A stretch of DNA of 36,011 nt from CAYYWP01 sp050176585 (GTDB lineage: Bacteria > Desulfobacterota > Binatia > HRBIN30 > CADEER01): assembly GCA_050176585.1 (NCBI GenBank), contig JBFXHX010000036.1, positions 1-36,011 on the forward strand, in the 5' to 3' direction. This document shows positions 31,067-36,011 of the stretch, piece by piece (position 1 is the first letter of the stretch; every line of letters begins with the position of its first letter). The notes beneath the pieces were generated by a model, which was not told the DNA's origin, searched no databases, and was given only the letters and a program-made list of their open reading frames with translations. A program made the translations under genes and the position numbers.

Positions 31067-32887
31067 TCAGGTGCGCTTGAACCACCGCTCGAGATCGCCG
31101 CGGGCAAGGACCAGGAATGCCGGCCGGCCGTGCGGGCAGTTGGTCGAGAGGTCGACCTCATCCATGGCGCTCAGCAGCGCGCGCATCTGGGCCGGGCTCA
31201 TCTGCTGTCCGACCCGCACGGCGCTGTGGCAGGCCAACCGCGCGAGCACCGCGTCGGCGGCATCGGCGAGCCGGCGGGTGCGGCCGACGTCGACGAAGTC
31301 GGTGGCGACGTCGCGCAGGAGCGCCGCGGCATCGGTGTCGCCGAGCAGCGCGGGCACCGCGCGCACGACGAACGCGCCGCCGCCATAGGCTTCGATCTCG
31401 AAGCCCACGCCGTCGAGCGTGTCGATCTGCTCGCCGAGCAACGCCGCCTCGCGCGGCCCCACCTCCACCACCGGAGGCACTAGCAGCTGCTGGCGCGGCA
31501 CCAGCCCGGTGGCGTAGGCCGCGCGCAGGCGCTCGAAGGTGACGCGCTCGTGCGCCGCGTGCTGATCGATCAACACCAACCGCTCGCGGCCCTCGCACAC
31601 GAGGTAGCCGTCGAATACCTGTCCGAGCGGCCGCAGCGCGGCGAAGAAGCCGAGCGCCGCGCCGTCCCCGGCGTCCGCCGCCTCGGGGAGCGGCGCAAGC
31701 GGGTGCGCCGGCGGCCGCGGTGCGGGCGGCGGACCGTCGACCAGCCGCAGCGGCGGCGCCGTCCACGGCGCCGGTGCGCCGTCTCGACCGCGCAGCGGCC
31801 CGGAGGGCAACGGCACGGTGGGGCGCGGCAGGGCACCGCTCTGCGCGCGCAGGCGCGCCTGTACGGCGTGGGCGAGCAGCTCGTGCACCGCGCCGGCGCG
31901 CCGGAAGCGCACTTCCGACTTCGCCGGATGGACGTTGATGTCGACGTCCTCCGGCGGCACTTCGAGGAACACCGCGGCGGCCGGGTAACGGCCGTGCATC
32001 AAGAGCGTGCTGTATCCGGCCAAGAGCGCGTGGGTGACGAGCTTGTCGCGCACGTAGCGCCGATTGACGTAGGTGTACACCTGGCGGGGGCTCGGCAGCG
32101 TCAGGTGCGAATCGGTGAGCCAGCCGTGCACCAGCCCGCCCGCGGCGCGCTGCGCGAACGGCAGCAGCGCCGCCGTGCGCTCCGGGCCGAACACCTGCCG
32201 CACCCGCTCGGCGTGGTCCTCCACCGCGCTCAATTCCAGCAACGCGCGGCCGCCGTGGCGCAAAGTGAAAGCGACGCGCGGCCAGGCCAGCGCGATCCGC
32301 GTGACCAGCTCGCTGACGTGGCCGACTTCGGTGGCCGGTGCTTTCAAGAACTTGCGGCGAGCCGGCACGTTCCCGAACAGATCGGTGACCTCGACGCGCG
32401 TGCCGAGCGGCGCGCCGATCTCGCGCCGCTCGAGCACGCGCCCGTGCTCGAGCACCACACGCGTGGCGGCCAGGTCCCCGGCGCACCGCGTGGTGAGCGC
32501 GGTGCGCGACACCGCGGCGATGCTGGCGAGCGCTTCACCGCGAAATCCGAGCGTGGCGATGGCGCCGAGGTCCTGCACGCTGGCGAGCTTGCTCGTCGCG
32601 TGGCGCGCAAAGGCGGTTACCGCATCCTCGCCGGCCATGCCCTCGCCGTCGTCGACGACGGCGATCAGCGCGCCGCCGGCTTGCTCGAGCGCGATATCGA
32701 CGTGCCGCGCGGCCGCGTCGAGCGCGTTCTCGACCAGCTCCTTCACGACCGAGGCCGGCCGTTCGACGACCTCCCCGGCGGCGATCTGATCGGCGACTTC
32801 CGGCGGCAGGACGCGGACCCGCCGCTCGCCACCGGCCGAACCGGCCTCCGCGACGTACCACCGCGCCTCCGTATCGTCGCCAGCCAT
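31067..32887 (-). CDS. mutL: DNA mismatch repair protein MutL (endonuclease type)
   Basis: It couples MutS mismatch recognition to strand incision. The N-terminal GHKL ATPase has ELVENALDA (Glu53, Asn54), VVDDGEGM (80-84), RHATSKL and TLGFRGEAL. A Pro-rich linker precedes a C-terminal dimerisation/endonuclease domain with the metal motif DQHAAHERVTFE (Asp441 to Glu452, fitting DQHA-x2-E-x4-E), ACHSAVRVGQQM and CPHGRP, so this MutL should nick DNA itself without MutH. It has 606 residues from ATG 32887, with GAGG 5 nt upstream; ATG 32938 is a possible longer start. miaA follows. A palindrome TGTGTAACACA (32967-32977) lies upstream. Confidence 0.95.
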   Translation of the reverse strand: MAGDDTEARWYVAEAGSAGGERRVRVLPPEVADQIAAGEVVERPASVVKELVENALDAAARHVDIALEQAGGALIAVVDDGEGMAGEDAVTAFARHATSKLASVQDLGAIATLGFRGEALASIAAVSRTALTTRCAGDLAATRVVLEHGRVLERREIGAPLGTRVEVTDLFGNVPARRKFLKAPATEVGHVSELVTRIALAWPRVAFTLRHGGRALLELSAVEDHAERVRQVFGPERTAALLPFAQRAAGGLVHGWLTDSHLTLPSPRQVYTYVNRRYVRDKLVTHALLAGYSTLLMHGRYPAAAVFLEVPPEDVDINVHPAKSEVRFRRAGAVHELLAHAVQARLRAQSGALPRPTVPLPSGPLRGRDGAPAPWTAPPLRLVDGPPPAPRPPAHPLAPLPEAADAGDGAALGFFAALRPLGQVFDGYLVCEGRERLVLIDQHAAHERVTFERLRAAYATGLVPRQQLLVPPVVEVGPREAALLGEQIDTLDGVGFEIEAYGGGAFVVRAVPALLGDTDAAALLRDVATDFVDVGRTRRLADAADAVLARLACHSAVRVGQQMSPAQMRALLSAMDEVDLSTNCPHGRPAFLVLARGDLERWFKRT

Positions 32888-32966
32888 GTCGTCCTCGGCA
32901 CACCGCCCGTCCCCGCTCGACGCGTCCGCCGATGGCATCGGGGGGCGCACCTCGCGCGGGCTCGGC

Positions 32967-32977
32967 GTGTGTAACAC
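32967..32977. promoter_or_regulatory. Small palindrome in the mutL/rfaE2 divergent spacer
   Basis: TGTGTAACACA is a symmetric, AT-richer site in very GC-rich surroundings between the divergent mutL and heptose-adenylyltransferase genes. It could be an operator or a -10-like element for mutL. There is no matched partner or known consensus. Confidence 0.25.
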
Positions 32978-33171
32978 AAGCCGACCGGGGTCGGCGAGCC
33001 GCCCGCGGTGCACCGCCGCGGCGGGCGCGCGGCGCGAGCCGGTGTGGGAGGGCTGCGCGCGGCGCGGCCGCCGCGGCCCGCACGCGCTATTGCCTGGGCG
33101 GCGGCGCGCCCGATACGGTGCCGCGGCGGTGGCAACGGCGCGGGGGCGAATGCGATGAGCGGACGAACGCG

Positions 33172-33738
33172 ATGACGAGGCCGGCGGCCCGCAAGGTGCT
33201 CGCGCGCGGCGGGCTCGCGCGGCGCCTCGCCGCGCATCGCCGCGCCGGCGAGCGCATCGTGTTCACCAACGGCGTGTTCGACCTGCTGCACCCGGGCCAC
33301 GTGCGCTATCTCGGCACGGCGAAGCGGCTCGGCGACGTGCTGGTCGTCGGGGTCAACAGCGATCGGTCGGCGCGCGCGCTCGGCAAAGGTCCCGAGCGGC
33401 CGCTGGTGCCCGCGCGCGACCGGGCCGAGGTGCTGGCCGCGCTCGCGGCGGTGGACTACGTGACGATCTTCGACGCCGACACGCCGTACGCGCTGATCGA
33501 CCGGCTGCAGCCGGACGTGCTGGTGAAGGGGGGCGACTGGAGCGTCGACCGCATCGTCGGCGCCGACCTCGTGCGCGCCCGCGGCGGGCGCGTGCGTGCC
33601 ATCCCCCTCGCGCCCGGGTACTCGACCACCCGGCTGGTGGAGCGCATGCTGCGCGCCCGCCCCGACGCGCCGTCCGCGTTGCCTGCCCGGAACCGCCGTG
33701 CTACCACTCGGCGTTCGGTTCGCCGCCGGCGTAAATGA
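33172..33738 (+). CDS. rfaE2: D-glycero-beta-D-manno-heptose 1-phosphate adenylyltransferase
   Basis: It adenylylates heptose-1-phosphate to ADP-heptose for the LPS inner core. This is the stand-alone nucleotidyltransferase half of HldE (no kinase domain), 188 residues. Motifs are FTNGVFDLLHPGHVRYL (HxGH at 40-43), VVGVNSDRSARALGKGPERP, DTPYALIDRLQPDVLVKGGDW, and GYSTTRLVERM near the end. ATG 33172 matches the family start; the open frame upstream reads as Arg-rich non-coding sequence. The Arg-rich C-terminal 25 residues are an extension. The gene is divergent from mutL and shortly precedes rpmB. Confidence 0.93.
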   Translation: MTRPAARKVLARGGLARRLAAHRRAGERIVFTNGVFDLLHPGHVRYLGTAKRLGDVLVVGVNSDRSARALGKGPERPLVPARDRAEVLAALAAVDYVTIFDADTPYALIDRLQPDVLVKGGDWSVDRIVGADLVRARGGRVRAIPLAPGYSTTRLVERMLRARPDAPSALPARNRRATTRRSVRRRRK

Positions 33739-33761
33739 GCGGCGCCGCGAGGAGTTCAGCC

Positions 33762-33950
33762 ATGCGCCAATGCCATATCTGCGGTAAGGGACCGTCCGTC
33801 GGACATAACGTCAGCCACGCGAACAACAAGACCAAGCGCCGCTGGAACCCGAACCTGCAGCGGGTGAAGGCCAACCTCGAAGGCACCATCCGCTACATCA
33901 AAGTGTGCACGCGCTGTCTGCGCTCCGGCAAAGTGCTGAAAGCCGCCTGA
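33762..33950 (+). CDS. rpmB: 50S ribosomal protein L28
   Basis: A 62-residue ribosomal protein. The N-terminus MRQCHICGKGPSVGHNVSHA and the basic stretch NNKTKRRWNPNLQ are diagnostic. Cys4/Cys7 and Cys49/Cys52 form the four-Cys zinc ribbon of the zinc-binding (C+) form of L28. GAGGAG (33749-33754) lies 7 nt before ATG 33762, which rules out the earlier in-frame ATG at 33735. It starts 23 nt after the rfaE2 stop. No rpmG is adjacent. Confidence 0.97.
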   Translation: MRQCHICGKGPSVGHNVSHANNKTKRRWNPNLQRVKANLEGTIRYIKVCTRCLRSGKVLKAA

Positions 33951-34049
33951 GGACACGGCGTACGGATCGCGCCGGGCGCTCGCCCATGCCCGCCGAGTGC
34001 CGCGCTCGCGCAACCCAGTCGATCACCGCGAACGCCGACCAGCCAGCCC

Positions 34050-34436
34050 ATGCGCACCGCGATCACCGCTGATCAGGCCCCGGCCGCGGTCGGGCCGTAC
34101 AGCCAGGCGATCGCCGCGGGCGACCTGGTCTTCTGCTCCGGCCAGATCGGGCTCGATCCCGCCAGCGGCACCATCGTGCCCGGCGGCACCGCCGCGGAGG
34201 CCGAGCAAGTGATGCGCAACCTGGCGGCGGTGCTCGGCGCCGCCGGGCTCGGCTTCGAGCACGTCGTGCGCACGACCATCTACCTGGTGGACCTCGGCGA
34301 TTTCACCGCCGTGAACGAGGTATACGGGCGCTTTTTGCAGGCGCCCTATCCCGCGCGCGCGACCGTGGGCGTCTCGGCGCTGCCGCGCGGGGCGCGCGTC
34401 GAGATCGACGCGGTTGCCATGCGCGCCGCGCGCTGA
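34050..34436 (+). CDS. ridA: RidA family reactive-intermediate deaminase
   Basis: It hydrolyses 2-aminoacrylate-type enamines/imines released by PLP enzymes, protecting other PLP enzymes. The 128-residue trimeric-type protein has GPYSQA, FCSGQIGLDPASG, VVRTTIYLVDLGDF, and the catalytic Arg103 in PARATVGVSALPRGARVEIDAVA with Glu119. All residues expected of the active RidA subgroup seem present. ATG 34050 gives the normal start; a Shine-Dalgarno is not obvious. It lies 100 nt after rpmB and 47 nt before the HpaB-like flavoprotein, with which it may be co-transcribed. Confidence 0.94.
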   Translation: MRTAITADQAPAAVGPYSQAIAAGDLVFCSGQIGLDPASGTIVPGGTAAEAEQVMRNLAAVLGAAGLGFEHVVRTTIYLVDLGDFTAVNEVYGRFLQAPYPARATVGVSALPRGARVEIDAVAMRAAR

Positions 34437-34483
34437 GCCGCTTCGCGACGGGCGCGCTCACGCGCGGGCGCCGGAGACGCCAC

Positions 34484-35920
34484 ATGCCGCTCAAAACCCC
34501 GGCCGAGTACAAGCAGAGCCTCCGCGACGGCCGCGCGGTGTACTATCGCGGCGAGCGCGTCCGCGACGTCACGAGCCATCCGGCGATCGGCGTCGCGGTC
34601 GAGCACGCGGCGATCGAGTATGCGTTGGCGGCCGATCCGGCGCACCGGGAACTCGCGGTCGTCGAAGGCGAGCGCGGCGCCTTCAGCCGCTACTACCAGC
34701 TGCCGCGCACCGCCGACGATCTCCGCCAGCGCTCGCAGCTGGTCGCCGCCAGCACGCGCGCGGCCGGGACGCTCGTGTTGCTGGTGAAGGAGATCGGCAC
34801 CGATGCGCTGTTCGCGCTGCACCTGGCGGCGGAGGCGATGGCCGGGCGCAAGTGGCCGCAGTACCGCGAGCGGGTGCGCGCGTATCACGAGCGGTGCCGA
34901 GATGGCGACCTCGCCGTCGCGGTGGCACAGACCGACGCCAAGGGCGATCGCGCGCTCGGACCGGCGGCACAAGCGCATCCCGACTACTACGTGCGCATCG
35001 TCGACGAGCGCTCCGACGGCATCGTCGTGCGCGGCGCGAAGCTGCACACCTCGGCGATCACCAACACCAACGAGGTGATCGTGCTGCCGACGCGCGCGCT
35101 CGGCGCCGCGGACCGCGCCTACGCGGTCGCCTTTGCGCTGCCGGTCGATACGAAAGGGTTGACCGTGATCACCAGCCCGTTCGGCGGCGCGAAGAAGGAC
35201 GCCTTCGAGCACCCGATCAGCGCTCGGCACAAGCTCACCGAAGCCCTCGCCGTGTTCGACGACGTCTTCGTGCCGAAGGAGCGCGTGTTCCTGCAGGGCG
35301 AGGTCGAATACGCCGGCCCGCTCGCGCTCGGCTTCGTCGTCTATCACCGCTTCACCGCGGTGTCGTACAAGCTGCCGCTGCTCGAGCTGCTGGTCGGCGC
35401 AGCGCGCGCGATCGCCGAGTACAACGGCGTCGACGGTGCGGGCCACGTGCGCGAGAAGCTGACCAGGTTGGCCACCTATCACAGCACGGTCGCCGCGCTC
35501 ATCGCGCAAGCCGCGGCCGCGTGCACGATCGAGCCGCCCGGCCTAGCGGTGCCGAACGCGCTGCTGACCAACATCGCCAAGTACGTGTACGCATCGCAGT
35601 ACCACGCGGCCGTGCAAATGGTGCAGGACATCGCCGGCGCCCTGCTGGTGACCGCACCCGGCGTCGAGGACGTCCGGAGCGAAGCGATCGGGCCGCTGGT
35701 GGACAAGTACCTCGGCGGGAAAGCGGGCGTCCCGACCGAGCACCGGCTGCGGATGCTGAACCTGATCTCCGACATCACCGCGTCGGACTACGGCGGCTAT
35801 CAGGAGGTCCTCGCCGTGCACGCCGAGGGCTCGCTGGAAGCGGAGAAGCTGCAGACTTACCGGGAGTACGACTTCGCGGGGCCGGTCGCCTATGCGAAGC
35901 GGCTGGCCGGGATCGGTTGA
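34484..35920 (+). CDS. HpaB/4-hydroxybutyryl-CoA-dehydratase-like flavoprotein lacking Fe-S cysteines
   Basis: A 478-residue protein of the 4-hydroxyphenylacetate 3-hydroxylase superfamily (acyl-CoA dehydrogenase-like fold, FAD). Its closest resemblance is to 4-hydroxybutyryl-CoA dehydratase/vinylacetyl-CoA isomerase (AbfD): TPAEYKQSLRDGR, AQTDAKGDRALGP, YYVRIVDERSDGIVVRGAKLHTSA, VFDDVFVPKERVFL and YHRFTAVSYK align by eye. AbfD holds a [4Fe-4S] cluster with three Cys and one His. Here the His remains (His288), but the Cys after it is Tyr295 and the first Cys pair is replaced (GTLVLLVKEIGTDA, 95-108). Only Cys138 and Cys347 exist in the whole protein. So it is probably not a radical dehydratase; a flavin monooxygenase or another acyl-CoA reaction is possible. 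CGGAG precedes the ATG by about 7 nt. Confidence 0.85.
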   Translation: MPLKTPAEYKQSLRDGRAVYYRGERVRDVTSHPAIGVAVEHAAIEYALAADPAHRELAVVEGERGAFSRYYQLPRTADDLRQRSQLVAASTRAAGTLVLLVKEIGTDALFALHLAAEAMAGRKWPQYRERVRAYHERCRDGDLAVAVAQTDAKGDRALGPAAQAHPDYYVRIVDERSDGIVVRGAKLHTSAITNTNEVIVLPTRALGAADRAYAVAFALPVDTKGLTVITSPFGGAKKDAFEHPISARHKLTEALAVFDDVFVPKERVFLQGEVEYAGPLALGFVVYHRFTAVSYKLPLLELLVGAARAIAEYNGVDGAGHVREKLTRLATYHSTVAALIAQAAAACTIEPPGLAVPNALLTNIAKYVYASQYHAAVQMVQDIAGALLVTAPGVEDVRSEAIGPLVDKYLGGKAGVPTEHRLRMLNLISDITASDYGGYQEVLAVHAEGSLEAEKLQTYREYDFAGPVAYAKRLAGIG

Positions 35921-36011
35921 TCACGTGCGGCGCGCAACCGGCGTGGGCGGGCTGCTGAGCGCTGTTAGGCTGTTACGCTGCGACGGGAAGGTCAGCCAGT
36001 CGAAGGGGCTT
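35921..36011. other. 3' flank of the window
   Basis: These 91 bases follow the flavoprotein stop. I see no gene, tRNA or terminator with a T tract in them. Confidence 0.4.

Noticed and set aside
34414..35958. A 514-codon frame over the terminal flavoprotein
   Set aside because: It is Arg-rich and without motifs; the frame from 34484 carries clear family sequence.

Overview
This is a chromosomal window from a high-GC, Gram-negative bacterium. A heptose-1-phosphate adenylyltransferase implies LPS, and the order pheA-hisC-tyrA-aroA-cmk-rpsA-ihfB is typical of deltaproteobacterial-grade lineages. A secreted SUMF1-domain protein ends in a Cys-flanked, dockerin/EF-hand-like tail of a kind I associate with uncultured lineages such as Binatota. 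That placement is tentative; there is no rRNA or marker phylogeny here.

The window has two parts that meet at an initiator tRNA gene (tRNA-fMet, minus strand, 7151-7227). Positions 1 to about 7150 are loosely packed and accessory in character: a winged-helix-like protein followed by two small DUF5985-type membrane proteins; a DUF2383 ferritin-like protein with a probable ACG start; a peroxiredoxin/thioredoxin-like pair; a histidine phosphatase; an APH-type kinase; a BON lipoprotein; and a secreted SUMF1 protein. Just downstream of the tRNA 3' end is an in-frame scrap of a tyrosine integrase C-terminus, a sign of an old integration at this tRNA.

From 7.2 to 36 kb the genes are dense and mostly housekeeping. 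Minus-strand blocks, in order of transcription, are: mutL, miaA, pheA, hisC, tyrA, aroA, cmk, rpsA, ihfB and a HIT protein (mismatch repair, tRNA modification, Phe/Tyr synthesis, translation, nucleoid); a MoxR-type AAA+ ATPase with its VWA partner; and mutS, glnD, xerD, an M50 protease, trpS, scpA, scpB, rluB and tRNA-fMet. Plus-strand genes are corA, then rfaE2, rpmB and ridA, and finally an HpaB/4-hydroxybutyryl-CoA-dehydratase-like flavoprotein. Translational coupling is strong in the aromatic block: pheA/hisC overlap by 4 nt, hisC/tyrA by 11 nt with a TTG start, and tyrA/aroA by 4 nt.

No CRISPR array, intact insertion sequence or defence system was seen. The observations most worth following are the terminal flavoprotein, which looks like a 4-hydroxybutyryl-CoA dehydratase that has lost its Fe-S cysteines; the integrase scar and paired hairpins at tRNA-fMet; the winged-helix/DUF5985/DUF5985 cassette; the ACG start; and the 185-nt scpB/rluB overlap.
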